Below are positions 35,250 to 44,828 of a stretch of 64,000 nucleotides of DNA, in pieces. Within the stretch, counting starts at the first letter, position 1. Each line of letters starts with the position of its first letter. Location: NCBI RefSeq assembly GCF_010975035.1, contig NZ_JAAIUV010000001.1, positions 186,001 through 250,000 of the forward strand, written 5' to 3'. The stretch comes from Neobacillus thermocopriae (GTDB lineage Bacteria; Bacillota; Bacilli; Bacillales; Cytobacillaceae). The translations under genes and the position numbers were made by a program. The notes under the pieces are model-generated. The model searched no databases. It was not told where the DNA came from and saw nothing but the letters and a program-made list of their open reading frames with translations.

Positions 35250-36431
35250 TTATTCCCCTTTGATTTCAAGTAATTTAAGACGGAGATCGTTTTCCATGTT
35301 TGCCAATTCTTGTTCAGCAATCTGGCGTTTGTGACGACCTTCTTCTTGGATACGCAGTGTTTCCTCCAAGGTAGAGATTAGGTTTTCTTGCGTTTTCTTG
35401 AGCGTTTCAATATCAACAAGACCGCGCTCGTTTTCTTTTGCGGTTTCAATCGTGTTAGTTTTCAGCATTTCGGCATTTTTTAGCAGCAACTCATTGGTTG
35501 TTTTAGAGACCTGTTTTTGCGCTTCCACTGCATGACGCTGGCGGATTAATGTCAACGCAATCGCCACTTGGTTTTTCCACAATGGAATGGCCGTCACAAT
35601 GGATGACTGAATTTTTTCCACTAGCGCCTGATTCGTATTTTGAATGAGACGAATTTGTGGCGCACTTTGAATCGTGATTTCTCGGCTCAGTTTTAAATCG
35701 TGAAGGCGCTTCTCCAGACGGTCAGCAAACTGGATCATGTCATTCACTTCTTGGAATTTCATCTGGTCATTGGAAGCTTCTGCTTCTTTCTTCAGCTGTG
35801 GAATAATCTTTTCGTGTAAATCCTCGAGCTTGATTTCTCCAGCTGCAATATAAACATTGAGTGCATGGAAATACTCTTTATTCGTTTCATAAAGCTGTTC
35901 AAGTAGCTTGATATCTGATAACAAGACATTTTTGCTTCGTTCGAGCTTCACAGTAATCCGATCGATTTGTGCTCCGGTTTTTTGGTATTTGGATAAAACC
36001 TCCTGGAGTGAGTTGGAGATTCTTCCAAACATTCTTCCGAAAAAGGATGGTTTACTGCTCTTTAATTCATCCGGATTCACTTCATTTAAACGTTTCATTA
36101 AATCACTGATGATTTCCCCAATTTCACCAACGTCCTTTTTCTGGACATGTTCAAGCATTTTGTGGGAAAAAGAAAGCAGCTTCGTTTGCGCCTGTGTCCC
36201 ATATTGGATCATCGCCTGATGATTCGTCGGATCAATTTGTTCAGCCAACTGTAATGCCTTTGCACGGTGTTCTTCCGGAATCACATCGATTAATTTGACA
36301 GGTCTTGCCTCACCACCAGTCTGAGTGGCCGGACTTTTTGTTGGCTCTACTGGATCACCGAACGGATTGGCAAGAATATCATCTAAAAGGTTTGCCTTTT
36401 GATTGTTTAGGATTGGATTGTTTTCTGTCAT
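35250..36431 (-). CDS. TelA family toxic-anion-resistance protein
   Basis: A 393-residue, mostly helical protein. [21 protein letters not shown] and the long coiled-coil stretches are typical of TelA/YaaN. The family is linked to tellurite and cell-envelope stress resistance; its biochemical role is not known. The ATG at 36431 follows AGGTGG. The preceding xpaC stop overlaps this start by 4 nt. No Ter proteins are nearby. Confidence 0.9.
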   Translation of the reverse strand: MTENNPILNNQKANLLDDILANPFGDPVEPTKSPATQTGGEARPVKLIDVIPEEHRAKALQLAEQIDPTNHQAMIQYGTQAQTKLLSFSHKMLEHVQKKDVGEIGEIISDLMKRLNEVNPDELKSSKPSFFGRMFGRISNSLQEVLSKYQKTGAQIDRITVKLERSKNVLLSDIKLLEQLYETNKEYFHALNVYIAAGEIKLEDLHEKIIPQLKKEAEASNDQMKFQEVNDMIQFADRLEKRLHDLKLSREITIQSAPQIRLIQNTNQALVEKIQSSIVTAIPLWKNQVAIALTLIRQRHAVEAQKQVSKTTNELLLKNAEMLKTNTIETAKENERGLVDIETLKKTQENLISTLEETLRIQEEGRHKRQIAEQELANMENDLRLKLLEIKGE

Positions 36432-37084
36432 TTTAACCACCTATTTTCTTCAGGAAATTTCAGTTCCTTTTGTTTTTTTATCGAATGTTTGGCTACATCA
36501 ATTTCAAAATTTAAGTGATCCACATCATCTGATACAACATGGTAAAGGTCCTCTTCTAGCACTTTGGTCAATTCATTTAACGTTTGTCGTGTTTCAATGA
36601 GTGATTGATTGATTTCCAGACTTTTTTTCGGCTGGGAAGCTAAGAAACTATATTTTTCCGTCAATTCCACAACGGAATCCAAATGAGAAAAATAAAACTG
36701 CTCTGCCTGGTAGAAACGTTTTGGTTCTTTCTGCGCCATTTTTTGTATTTTTTTCACAATCCTTAAAATATCTATTCTCTGTTTGACCGATGAAAGGTCG
36801 CGAATGGAAAAGAGAGATTTATTTAAGCGGCTGATTTTCTTTTTGGCTTCCGCTAAATTTTTCTTAATATATCGATATTCTTTTCTTGATAACTGGTGTT
36901 TTTTTAAAAAAAGAGAAGTCATGACCACCCCAAGAACCAAATAGGTAATACCCCCGCTAGCGAGAGCTAGTCCAACGGATGGCAGGAAGTTGACATGAAA
37001 AAAAAGAAAGCTGACAAGACCTGTGAACATCGCGACAGGCACAGCAGCAAACGATCGAATAAAAAAAGAAAGAATAGGATTCAT
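36428..37084 (-). CDS. xpaC: XpaC family membrane-associated protein (5-bromo-4-chloroindolyl phosphate hydrolysis)
   Basis: A 218-residue protein with two N-terminal hydrophobic segments (about 5-27 and 33-58) and a long helical cytoplasmic part, [25 protein letters not shown] and later [15 protein letters not shown] being the family blocks. XpaC was named for X-phosphate hydrolysis, but the group occurs beside TelA and its real role is unknown. The second ATG (37084) has AGGAG at 8 nt and is preferred over the one at 37090. It is coupled to telA by an ATGA overlap. Confidence 0.88.
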   Translation of the reverse strand: MNPILSFFIRSFAAVPVAMFTGLVSFLFFHVNFLPSVGLALASGGITYLVLGVVMTSLFLKKHQLSRKEYRYIKKNLAEAKKKISRLNKSLFSIRDLSSVKQRIDILRIVKKIQKMAQKEPKRFYQAEQFYFSHLDSVVELTEKYSFLASQPKKSLEINQSLIETRQTLNELTKVLEEDLYHVVSDDVDHLNFEIDVAKHSIKKQKELKFPEENRWLK

Positions 37085-37390
37085 GATCATCGACTCCTGA
37101 CTTAATGTCCTTAATATTTATACGAATAATACCGTCAAATTGTTTCATTTTGTTTAAAAACGAACATGCCGTAACATCAATAAGTATGGACTTTTCCTTT
37201 ATAAATTAAGCAGCTGGGCAAAAAGAAATCTCCCACCTACTATTTCCACAATACACAGAAAATCTCCTTCTCACCACGGACCACAAACGGAAAGGATTCT
37301 ACGACTTGAGACCTATTTAAAGGGAGTAAAGGGGAATCCCTCTATCTGTCGGGAGTCTGACTACTTCATATCCTCTCTTCCCTCAAAATA
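37085..37390. other. Intergenic region upstream of xpaC
   Basis: Should hold the xpaC-telA promoter. No gene, repeat or RNA element was recognised. Confidence 0.35.
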
Positions 37391-37420
37391 AAAAAACCTC
37401 TTGCCTAACAAGACAAGAGG
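37388..37420 (-). terminator. Rho-independent terminator after mnaA
   Basis: CCTCTTG/CAAGAGG stem (37397-37403 with 37414-37420) followed on the minus strand by TTTTTTTA, 48 nt past the mnaA stop. Confidence 0.88.
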
Positions 37421-37467
37421 GAAACAAATACAATGCGACTGTCCAGCCCACGTGGACAAAGGAAGCA

Positions 37468-38610
37468 TTATCGGAAGTCTGCCGGTCTTTCATCAATGCG
37501 ACCGAAGTGATAAAGGATGGCTTGGACAATTCGCTCCGAGGCATGTCCATCTCCGTATGGATTGGAGGCTTTCGCCATTTGGTCGTGCGCCTCTTTGCTA
37601 GATAATAGCTCATCAGCCAAACCAAAAATCGTTTCTTCGTCGGTACCTGCGAGCTTCAGAGTACCTGCCGCTATTCCTTCCGGACGCTCTGTCGTATCGC
37701 GCAACACAAGGACCGGAACACCAAGTGATGGAGCTTCTTCTTGAACACCACCAGAGTCCGTCAAAATTAAATATGCCCTTGAAGCAAAGTTGTGGAAGTC
37801 AATGACATCTAATGGTTCAATCAGATGGATTCGCGGGTTGTCCCCAAGTACTCGATTAGCAATTTCCCGAACTACCGGATTCATATGAACAGGATACACC
37901 ACCTGAACATCTGTATGTTTTTCCACTACTCGGCGAATGGCACGAAACATGTTTTCCATTGGTTTTCCAGTATTTTCTCGACGGTGAGCTGTCATTAATA
38001 CTAACCGGTCATTGCCGAGTTTATTTAACACAGGGTGTGAGTAATTGGCTTTGACGGTTGTTTTCAGTGCATCAATCGCCGTATTTCCAGTAATAAAAAT
38101 ACCTTCCTCTTTTTTATTTTCCACTAGCAAGTTTTGTTTCGACTGAACCGTTGGGGCAAAATGCAGGTCAGACAACACACCCGTCAGCTGACGGTTCATT
38201 TCCTCAGGATATGGTGAATACTTGTTATGTGTTCGAAGGCCTGCCTCCACATGTCCAATCGGGATTTGGTGATAAAATGCTGCTAAGCTAGCCACAAAGG
38301 TTGTGGTAGTGTCACCGTGAACAAGAACAATATCCGGTTTTTCCTCAGCCAACACGCGATCGAGTCCCTCAAGGGCACGAGTCGTTACCCCGACCAATGA
38401 CTGACGTTCTTTCATAATATTTAAATCATAATCCGGATTGATTTCAAAAATATTTAGTACTTGATCAAGCATTTGACGATGCTGAGCAGTAACCGTCACA
38501 ATGGATTTTATTTGTTCAGGGTGTTTTTCCAATTCCTTTACAAGCGGAGCCATTTTAATTGCCTCCGGCCTTGTCCCGAACACAGTCATAACCTTTAATT
38601 GATTTTCCAT
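37468..38610 (-). CDS. mnaA: UDP-N-acetylglucosamine 2-epimerase (non-hydrolysing)
   Basis: A 380-residue GT-B-fold epimerase converting UDP-GlcNAc to UDP-ManNAc. Motifs: FGTRPEAIKMAPL, VHGDTTTTF, GHVEAGLRT, TDSGGVQEEAPSLGVPVLVLR with TERPE. It supplies TagA (ManNAc linkage sugar) and WecC (ManNAcA). The ATG at 38610 follows TTGGAGGTTCCT; the longer frame adds 12 unlikely residues. It stands alone, 18 kb from the genes that use its product, with its own terminator. Confidence 0.95.
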   Translation of the reverse strand: MENQLKVMTVFGTRPEAIKMAPLVKELEKHPEQIKSIVTVTAQHRQMLDQVLNIFEINPDYDLNIMKERQSLVGVTTRALEGLDRVLAEEKPDIVLVHGDTTTTFVASLAAFYHQIPIGHVEAGLRTHNKYSPYPEEMNRQLTGVLSDLHFAPTVQSKQNLLVENKKEEGIFITGNTAIDALKTTVKANYSHPVLNKLGNDRLVLMTAHRRENTGKPMENMFRAIRRVVEKHTDVQVVYPVHMNPVVREIANRVLGDNPRIHLIEPLDVIDFHNFASRAYLILTDSGGVQEEAPSLGVPVLVLRDTTERPEGIAAGTLKLAGTDEETIFGLADELLSSKEAHDQMAKASNPYGDGHASERIVQAILYHFGRIDERPADFR

Positions 38611-38918
38611 AGGAACCTCCAAAATATAGTACAAACATGATACCAATGATTTACCAATACCAGGGTAATAGACAAAAAACCCTTAACCTTAACCATATCC
38701 ATGATAACAAATATTCCTTTACAGAAAAAGCAACACCCCTAACCTAGCGATACATCATCCTTCTTCCCCTTCTCAACTGTCCACCCTACGTAGACAAACT
38801 CTTAAAATTGTCCTCAAATACAGTAACTGAAACCCATTTTTACTAGACAACCTTCCTTTTGAAGTCGTTGGGAATATATTGCATAGGCAGTTACAATTTT
38901 ATGTAAGAGGTGAATTAA
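38611..38918. other. Divergent intergenic region with a short palindromic repeat
   Basis: Holds promoters of mnaA and of the protease. At 38776-38797 lies CTGTCCACCCTACGTAGACAAA, one of several copies of a short family (see 37438, 40437, 57324, 60645, 60687). Confidence 0.5.
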
Positions 38919-40340
38919 TTGAAGAAGAGGGCCCTGTTTACGATACCCCTTTGTTTATTGTTCATTGGAGTAATTGTTACTTCTTTTATCTTGATTGGCA
39001 TGAAACCGGAGACAGGGAAAGTGTCTCAGGCACAGAAGTTAAATGAGTATACAAAGCCAGCGGTTGTTAGGATTATCGATTACGCCGTGGTTGGGTGGCA
39101 GTTTAATGATTATAATCCAGAAGTTGAAGCTATATTAAATGAATTAAACTATCAAACGCTTATAGGTGGTTCCGGTTCAGGAGCAATCATTAGTTCAAAT
39201 GGATATATTGTTACGAATGCCCATGTGACAGAGCTGGCCGAAATGGAAGATCAAGAGATAGCCGACCTTGCTTTTGAACAATTGGTTTCCACCATAGCCG
39301 ACTACTTCCAGGTTGATTTTCATATTGCCTACGATTATATGGTTGCATTTACAAAATGGACGGGAATTGAAAAAGCCACGAAAGTCATTTTACCCGGCGG
39401 CGATATCCTCGATGGTGAAATAAAAAGTTTCGGGGCCCCTATCAATGAAGGCAAGGATGTTGCAGTATTAAAAATTGAAGAAAAGAATTTACCTACCATT
39501 CCTCTCGGTGATTCCGATGAGGTTGGAAACCAAGATAACATCTGGGTCAGCGGATATCCTGCGGCTGCAGATTCCAATCTTTTATCCCCTGATTCATCTC
39601 TCGTCTCTACGATGAATGCTGGACAAATAACCGCCACGGAGAAAAAAACAGAGCAAGGTAGCCCTGTTCTTCAAATAAATGCCGCGTCGACCCACGGCAA
39701 CAGCGGTGGGCCTGTTATTAATGAAAATGGCGAGATTATTGGTTTATTAACCTTTAGAGGCAACACAGTGAACGGTCAAGAAGTTCAAGGATTTAATTTT
39801 GCTGTACCAGTCAATACAGTAAAAGAATTTGTTAACCAGGCAGGCGCCAAAAATACAAAAAGCGATACCGATCGATTATATCAAGAGGGTCTACAATTAT
39901 ATTGGGGCGGTTATTATAAACAGGCATTAGAAAAATTTGAAGCGGTTGAACGAATTTATCCAAACCACTCTGAAGTCAAGGATTATATTAGTAATTCCGA
40001 GAAAAAAATAGGTGAAAGTAAAATCCTTTGGTCCGACTATTCAACGACCTTTTACATGGTGGACGTGGTTGCCGGACTACTCATTCTGATTCTATTGGTG
40101 TTCACTTTTGCCGGCAAATCGAATAAGACAAAAGCAGCCGTCGCGGGAACAAGTTCCATTCATCCAATGCAAGTTTCAGATAAGACAGATACACAAACAA
40201 CAACCCAAGAAACGAAACCAGCTAGTGAAGGCGATGATAACCGTGCCGACCTTAATAAAGACGGAAAAGTCGACATCCAAGATATCCTTATAGCCCTACA
40301 AGAACACCAAAAAAATCAGAATAAAGACGGTAACGATTAA
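38919..40340 (+). CDS. Membrane-anchored trypsin-like serine protease with C-terminal EF-hand-like motif
   Basis: A 473-residue protein starting at TTG behind GAGGTG. An N-terminal membrane anchor (6-27) is followed by an S1/DegP-like domain with the triad H102 (VTNAHV), D180 (KDVAVLKI) and S262 (HGNSGGP). Between H102 and D180 is a helical insertion of about 50 residues, longer than usual. A TPR-like stretch (318-350) and a second membrane helix (379-398) follow, then a linker and DLNKDGKVDIQD (444-455), a calcium-binding loop like a dockerin half. With two membrane passes the loop would be cytoplasmic. No PDZ domain was seen. Substrates are unknown. Confidence 0.85.
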   Translation: MKKRALFTIPLCLLFIGVIVTSFILIGMKPETGKVSQAQKLNEYTKPAVVRIIDYAVVGWQFNDYNPEVEAILNELNYQTLIGGSGSGAIISSNGYIVTNAHVTELAEMEDQEIADLAFEQLVSTIADYFQVDFHIAYDYMVAFTKWTGIEKATKVILPGGDILDGEIKSFGAPINEGKDVAVLKIEEKNLPTIPLGDSDEVGNQDNIWVSGYPAAADSNLLSPDSSLVSTMNAGQITATEKKTEQGSPVLQINAASTHGNSGGPVINENGEIIGLLTFRGNTVNGQEVQGFNFAVPVNTVKEFVNQAGAKNTKSDTDRLYQEGLQLYWGGYYKQALEKFEAVERIYPNHSEVKDYISNSEKKIGESKILWSDYSTTFYMVDVVAGLLILILLVFTFAGKSNKTKAAVAGTSSIHPMQVSDKTDTQTTTQETKPASEGDDNRADLNKDGKVDIQDILIALQEHQKNQNKDGND

Positions 40341-40375
40341 AAAACATGATGTGGTGCCACATACTAATAGGAAAA

Positions 40376-40412
40376 TATAAAGGATGCAGACAAAACTGCA
40401 TCCTTTTTTATT
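40376..40412 (+). terminator. Terminator after the serine protease gene
   Basis: AAGGATGCAG/CTGCATCCTT stem (40380-40389 with 40396-40405) followed by T-run. Confidence 0.88.
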
Positions 40413-40672
40413 CTCAAGAAATCCTACCATCGTTATAGCTGTCCACCGGAGACGGACAAAATAAGCATTCTGTCCACGTGCAGTACCTGACAAAAATTTT
40501 CAAAATAAAATAATTGTATTTTTGTTGTCCTAGTATTAAAATTTTTCCCATAGGCAACTTTTCTGTATTTATGCATATATAATAGAACTACCATATATAG
40601 ATTTTTATATAGATTTCTTGATGAATGTAAGTATGGATTGAAGATAATACATCTTATAAGGAGGAAATAAAC
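40413..40672. other. Intergenic region upstream of ZIP transporter
   Basis: Contains two short copies of the GTCCAC palindromic repeat (40437-40460, 40471-40485) and an AT-rich promoter region (TATATAATAG near 40576). No Zur-like palindrome was recognised. Confidence 0.4.
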
Positions 40673-41488
40673 GTGTCTGAAAATCTGTTAATGGCCTTTG
40701 GACTCACATTGTTGGCAGGCCTTTCTACAGGGATTGGAAGCATGCTAGCATTTTTTACGACACATACCAATAAAAAGTTTTTATCCGTAACCCTCGGATT
40801 TTCTGCAGGGGTTATGATTTACGTGTCAATGATTGAAATTTTTGTCAAAGCGAAGGATGCACTAGTCAATGCGATGGGAACTGTTCCAGGGAATTGGATG
40901 ACAGTCGGCGGCTTTTTCGCTGGTATGCTTCTAATTGCCGCGATCGATAAATATATTCCAAAACAAAGCAACCCACATGAATTAAGAACAGTGGAGGATA
41001 TGGCTGAGAGTGGATACGGAGCCGGGACTATACAGCCGGAATTATTAAAAATGGGAACATTTACGGCCCTCGCGATAGCAATCCATAACTTTCCAGAAGG
41101 AATAGCAACCTTTACATCTGCTCTTCAGGATCCAAAGCTCGGTATCGCCATTGCTGTGGCAATCGCCATTCACAACATTCCAGAAGGGATCGCGGTATCC
41201 GTACCTGTGTATTTTGCAACCGGGGATAAGAAAAAGGCATTCAAACTATCCTTTTTATCAGGGCTTGCAGAGCCAATTGGAGCCTTTGTCGCCTACCTTT
41301 TCTTAATGCCATTTTTAAATGATTTAGTGTTCGGTATCATCTTTGCTGCTGTAGCGGGGATTATGGTCTTTATCTCCCTTGATGAACTCTTACCAGCCGC
41401 CAAAAAATATGACGAAGCCCACCTTTCTATTTATGGCTTAATCGGCGGCATGGCCGTAATGGCACTAAGCTTGTTATTGTTTATATAG
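40673..41488 (+). CDS. zupT: ZIP family zinc transporter (ZupT-like)
   Basis: A 271-residue protein with eight predicted helices. Metal-site motifs HNFPEG and HNIPEG occur in helices 4 and 5, as in ZupT. It imports zinc and possibly other divalent cations. The GTG start follows AAGGAGG at good spacing. The TAG stop overlaps the first bases of a dispersed repeat, so the repeat has landed at the very end of the gene without lengthening it. Confidence 0.93.
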   Translation: MSENLLMAFGLTLLAGLSTGIGSMLAFFTTHTNKKFLSVTLGFSAGVMIYVSMIEIFVKAKDALVNAMGTVPGNWMTVGGFFAGMLLIAAIDKYIPKQSNPHELRTVEDMAESGYGAGTIQPELLKMGTFTALAIAIHNFPEGIATFTSALQDPKLGIAIAVAIAIHNIPEGIAVSVPVYFATGDKKKAFKLSFLSGLAEPIGAFVAYLFLMPFLNDLVFGIIFAAVAGIMVFISLDELLPAAKKYDEAHLSIYGLIGGMAVMALSLLLFI

Positions 41489-41691
41489 AAAAGCGAAAGC
41501 GCCCTGATCAGCGGCGTATGGCCTCCTCCCAAAAGCTATCGCTTTCGGTCGTGCAATGTGGATGCTGCCGGAGCTTTCCTTGTGGTGGCCTCCAACTGAG
41601 ATAAAGGAAACACGAAGAGCGTTAGCGATTCGATGTTGACTTATCGTAGGGCGGAGAGCGAAAGCGTCTCGCCGCTAGGGCGCTGGAGCTA
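41488..41691 (+). repeat. Dispersed ~200-bp repeat (copy F, best-preserved)
   Basis: Full copy from GAAAAGCGAAAGCGCCCTG to CGCCGCTAGGGCGCTGGAGCT. Its ends are complementary: GCGCCCT-GATC-AGCGGCG at the left pairs with CGCCGCTAGGGCGC at the right. Confidence 0.94.
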
Positions 41692-41747
41692 CATTTTTTC
41701 TCATTCTTTATTTTCAAACAAAAGATGAAACAATTTTTTACCTGAAT

Positions 41748-41788
41748 AAAAAAAATCCGTACCTCTTTAAAGAAGTACGGGTTTTTTT
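41748..41788. terminator. Bidirectional terminator before thrC
   Basis: AAAAAAATCCGTAC...CTTTAAAG...GTACGGGTTTTTTT stem with A- and T-rich flanks, 7 nt past the thrC stop on the minus strand. Confidence 0.88.
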
Positions 41789-41794
41789 ATGATT

Positions 41795-43021
41795 CTAATT
41801 TTTCACGTACCATTCTTGTCCAGGCTGAAGTGTTTGAACTCCTTCGATTTCAACCGTTTCTGGGTATTTTAATCCTAGACCTGTATTCAAACATACAACA
41901 TGTTCATTTTCTTTAATCCATCCTTGCTCGCGAAGAATTCTTGCAGCAGCGAATGTAGCTGCTCCCTCCGGACAGATGAAGTTACCTTCTAAAGATGCCA
42001 CATGTTTTTGAGCCGCCAATAAATCCTCTTCTGAAATAGCAATTGCACAGCCTTCTGTTGCATAAACACCTTCTAATACTAAGAAATCTCCTAATGCTTT
42101 CGGAACATTAATACCAAAGGCACATGTTGTTGAGTTTTCGAAGAACTTCGATACTTTTTCGCCCCTTTTCCATGCCTCTACAATGGGGGCACAACCTTCC
42201 GCTTGAACTGCCACTAAACGTGGGAATTTCCCTTTTTCTATCCAGCCTAATTCTTGCATCTCAAGAATGGCTTTATAGATTCCAATAATCCCTACGCCCC
42301 CACCTGTTGGGTAAAGTATGACATCAGGAACTTTCCATCCGAACTGCTCGACAATTTCGTAGCCCATTGTTTTCTTCCCTTCAATCCGATAAGGTTCTTT
42401 TAATGTAGAAGCATCATACATACCTTGATTTTGTACGAGACTGGCTACTACTTTCCCCGCATCACTAATTAAACCGTTCATTAAATGCAAGTCACCACCA
42501 GCAACAAACACTTCTTTACGTGTAATCTGAGGGGCATCTAAAGGCATCACAATGGTTGCTTTCATGCCAGCTTTTGAAGCATATAAGGCCCAAGCAGCAC
42601 CTGCATTACCATTCGTAGGCATGGCTAGATGTTTAACACCAAGTTCCTTCGCTTTTGAAATACCGACACTGGCTCCGCGTGTTTTAAAAGATCCTGTTGG
42701 AATGATTCCTTCATCTTTTATATACAAATGGTTGATTCCATATTTAGCCCCAAGCCGATGGAATTTTTCAAAGGGTGTCATTCCTTCACCTAGTGTGACC
42801 ACATTTTCTTTACGATGTACGGGTAGCAATTCATGATAGCGCCATAAAGAACTTGGTCTTTTTGAAATTTCCTCTTTTGTAACATTCGCTTTTACCTTTT
42901 CTAAATCATAGCGAGCCAGTAATGGCGAACCACATTTACACAATTGCTGTACTTTATTTTCCTCATATGTTTTGCCACATTTCGGGCACTCCAAATGGGA
43001 AATATAACTGAAGTCTTTCAT
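41795..43021 (-). CDS. thrC: Threonine synthase
   Basis: A 408-residue PLP enzyme converting O-phosphohomoserine to threonine. Residues 10-30 form a small zinc ribbon (C12, C15, C28, C30), found in one threonine synthase subgroup. PLP-binding lysine K113 is in GSFKTRG, and PTGGGVGIIG binds the cofactor phosphate. Other PLP fold-II enzymes such as cysteate synthase share this layout, so identity is probable, not certain. GGAGGAG precedes the ATG. There is no hom or thrB beside it. A hairpin with T-rich tail lies 20-65 nt upstream. Confidence 0.85.
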   Translation of the reverse strand: MKDFSYISHLECPKCGKTYEENKVQQLCKCGSPLLARYDLEKVKANVTKEEISKRPSSLWRYHELLPVHRKENVVTLGEGMTPFEKFHRLGAKYGINHLYIKDEGIIPTGSFKTRGASVGISKAKELGVKHLAMPTNGNAGAAWALYASKAGMKATIVMPLDAPQITRKEVFVAGGDLHLMNGLISDAGKVVASLVQNQGMYDASTLKEPYRIEGKKTMGYEIVEQFGWKVPDVILYPTGGGVGIIGIYKAILEMQELGWIEKGKFPRLVAVQAEGCAPIVEAWKRGEKVSKFFENSTTCAFGINVPKALGDFLVLEGVYATEGCAIAISEEDLLAAQKHVASLEGNFICPEGAATFAAARILREQGWIKENEHVVCLNTGLGLKYPETVEIEGVQTLQPGQEWYVKN

Positions 43022-43034
43022 TATTTTCTCCTCC

Positions 43035-43087
43035 TAAAATAGAAAAGACTACAATTAGTCCCTTTAAAAGAGAAGAATTGTAGTCTT
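43035..43087 (-). terminator. Terminator or attenuator in the thrC leader
   Basis: AAGACTACAATT/AATTGTAGTCTT is a perfect 12-bp stem (43045-43056 with 43076-43087), followed on the minus strand by TTTCTATTTT only about 15 nt before the thrC start. It may end the LOG transcript or attenuate thrC. No T-box or thr-codon leader was seen. Confidence 0.7.
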
Positions 43088-43198
43088 GTATTTGTCAAAT
43101 CATCTAATTCACTTATAAAACTAAGATCATAGTAATCTTACTTTTCCTATTAGTCAACTATGTTTTTGGGATTTTTCTAATATTTCTTATAAAATCGA

Positions 43199-43753
43199 CT
43201 ATTTATCTCTAACGGATTGAACCATTTTTAATTTTTCTAGTATATCATCTGCTGATGTAGCGACTTGTAAAATGTCTTTTTGCTCCTCACGGATAAAGCC
43301 TTCTTCAATCATTTTGTTAAAATGTTGAATTAATGCATCATAAAAACCATTCATATTGTAAAGAATCACGGGGTGATTATGTAGACCAATTTGGGCCCAT
43401 GTAAATACTTCAAAATATTCATCTAGTGTGCCACAACCACCTGGTAATGCAATAAAGGCGTCGGAAAGATCTATCATTTTCTTTTTTCGAGTATGCATGG
43501 AATCGACAAAATGAATTTCAGTTAAATGTAAATGAGCAATTTCTCGTTTTTGTAGATGTTCCGGCATAATACCAATTACTTTTCCATTATGGTCCAGTGC
43601 GGCATCTGCTAATGCTCCCATCAGTCCTACATTAGAGCCACCATAAACAATGCCAATAGATGCGCTTGCTAACTGTGCTCCAAGCTCTTTTGCCTTTTCC
43701 ACATAAATTGGATTTTTTCCTGTTTGCGAACCACAATAAATGGCAACGTTCAT
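43199..43753 (-). CDS. LOG family protein (putative nucleoside-monophosphate phosphoribohydrolase)
   Basis: A 184-residue Rossmann-like protein with YCGSQTG at the N-terminus, YGGSNVGLMG, MHTRKKKM and PGGCGTLDE. The last two are the active-site motifs of LOG enzymes, which release the base from (cytokinin-type) nucleoside 5'-monophosphates. The physiological substrate in Bacillaceae is unclear. The ATG at 43753 has GGAGG at 7 nt; an ATG 6 nt upstream is too close. Confidence 0.9.
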   Translation of the reverse strand: MNVAIYCGSQTGKNPIYVEKAKELGAQLASASIGIVYGGSNVGLMGALADAALDHNGKVIGIMPEHLQKREIAHLHLTEIHFVDSMHTRKKKMIDLSDAFIALPGGCGTLDEYFEVFTWAQIGLHNHPVILYNMNGFYDALIQHFNKMIEEGFIREEQKDILQVATSADDILEKLKMVQSVRDK

Positions 43754-43759
43754 GATCAT

Positions 43760-44157
43760 TCCTCCAAACCAAGTTTGATATTTTATATTATAATCTGAAA
43801 ATATTAATTAATTGTAAAATTTATGAAAATATATATATTTGGAGTTGGGAAAACCAATGTTCACCATAACAATATTTTGCATGGAAATAAAACAAATCGG
43901 TAAATTAAGGCTGGTGAACCACTGTTACAACTATTAATGATATAAATATACGATATTCATTTTTTTCTTCCTTTTGATCCTATTGATGAGTGAGAAGAAA
44001 TGGAGCTAAAACGATATAGAAAATTTAAATGTTTGGCCCATGAGGCAATGAACAGACATTTGTGAAGGAAAATGATCTTCATGTATAAATGAGGCCAGGT
44101 GCAAATATTTATTAAATATCAGCATGGTGTTTGAATCAGCGAGGGGAGATGGTATAA
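43760..44157. other. Intergenic region without recognised feature
   Basis: About 400 bp, AT-rich, separating divergent genes. Only short frames without ribosome sites; no repeat or strong hairpin was seen. Confidence 0.4.
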
Positions 44158-44415
44158 ATGTTACGAATCATTCAAAGGGTAGTTGGCATTGTTTTGCTCA
44201 TTTTAGGAATTTATCTAATTTTCGGTGCTCAGGAGTTCTTTGGAACGATACTTATTATATTGGCATTTCTCATTTTTCCTACAGTTAGTAAGACAACACA
44301 CCAATCGAATGGGAATGATTTCGATTATCGAGATCAACAAAATGACAATGCCCACGATTCTGAGAATAATGCTGAAAGTGTGGGCAGTGATGCCAGTAGT
44401 GATGGAGGAGACTGA
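44158..44415 (+). CDS. Small membrane protein with acidic tail
   Basis: I do not recognise the family. The 85-residue product has two predicted membrane helices (about 7-23 and 28-42) and a very acidic, Asn/Asp/Ser-rich tail (50-85) ending DASSDGGD. GAGGGGAGATGG precedes the ATG and a terminator follows, so it is a real single gene. The tail is expected in the cytoplasm or outside depending on topology, and looks disordered. Confidence 0.65.
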   Translation: MLRIIQRVVGIVLLILGIYLIFGAQEFFGTILIILAFLIFPTVSKTTHQSNGNDFDYRDQQNDNAHDSENNAESVGSDASSDGGD

Positions 44416-44459
44416 TTCTTCTTCCTCCTCTCCCTTCAATCCTAAAAATATATCAATAT

Positions 44460-44504
44460 TAGGCTGCTCCATGATAATGATCATGCTTCTAAGCAGCCTT
44501 TTTC
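44460..44504 (+). terminator. Terminator after the small membrane protein gene
   Basis: AGGCTGCT/AGCAGCCT stem (44461-44468 with 44492-44499) followed by TTTTT. Confidence 0.8.
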
Positions 44505-44828
44505 AAATGATTTGTTAAATTTATCTACAGCCGCCCTCCTCTCCCCTCCGAAATATGTCGACCCTATCCCTCTTTTCTCCTTTATTCCCCGGGAAACTTA
44601 CAAATTTCGACGAAGTTCATCAATTACTACGATTCTATCCCCAAAAAACTACTAAAATAAGGAAGAAAATTGTCGAATTATACTTCACAATGATAGAAAT
44701 ACAGTTTAATATAAAATTAGCAAAATAAGGGGTAATTGTATTTAAAGCCCAAAAGGAGGGTTGTCATACTTTATCAACTAGTTTGAAAATTTTTTAGAAA
44801 ATTAAATAATTGAGGAAGGGTTTTAGTT
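44505..44828. other. Intergenic region upstream of the amidase gene
   Basis: Presumed promoter region of the choline-binding amidase. An AAAGGAGGG near 44752 is followed by no usable frame. No repeat was recognised. Confidence 0.35.

Noticed and set aside
35250-37084. Tellurium-resistance (Ter) island
   Set aside because: Only XpaC and TelA are present, a common housekeeping pair in Bacillus; no TerC/D/E or mobile genes nearby.
43022-43198. T-box leader for threonine synthase
   Set aside because: No specifier-loop or T-box (TGGNACCGCG-type) sequence is visible; only a hairpin with T-tail.
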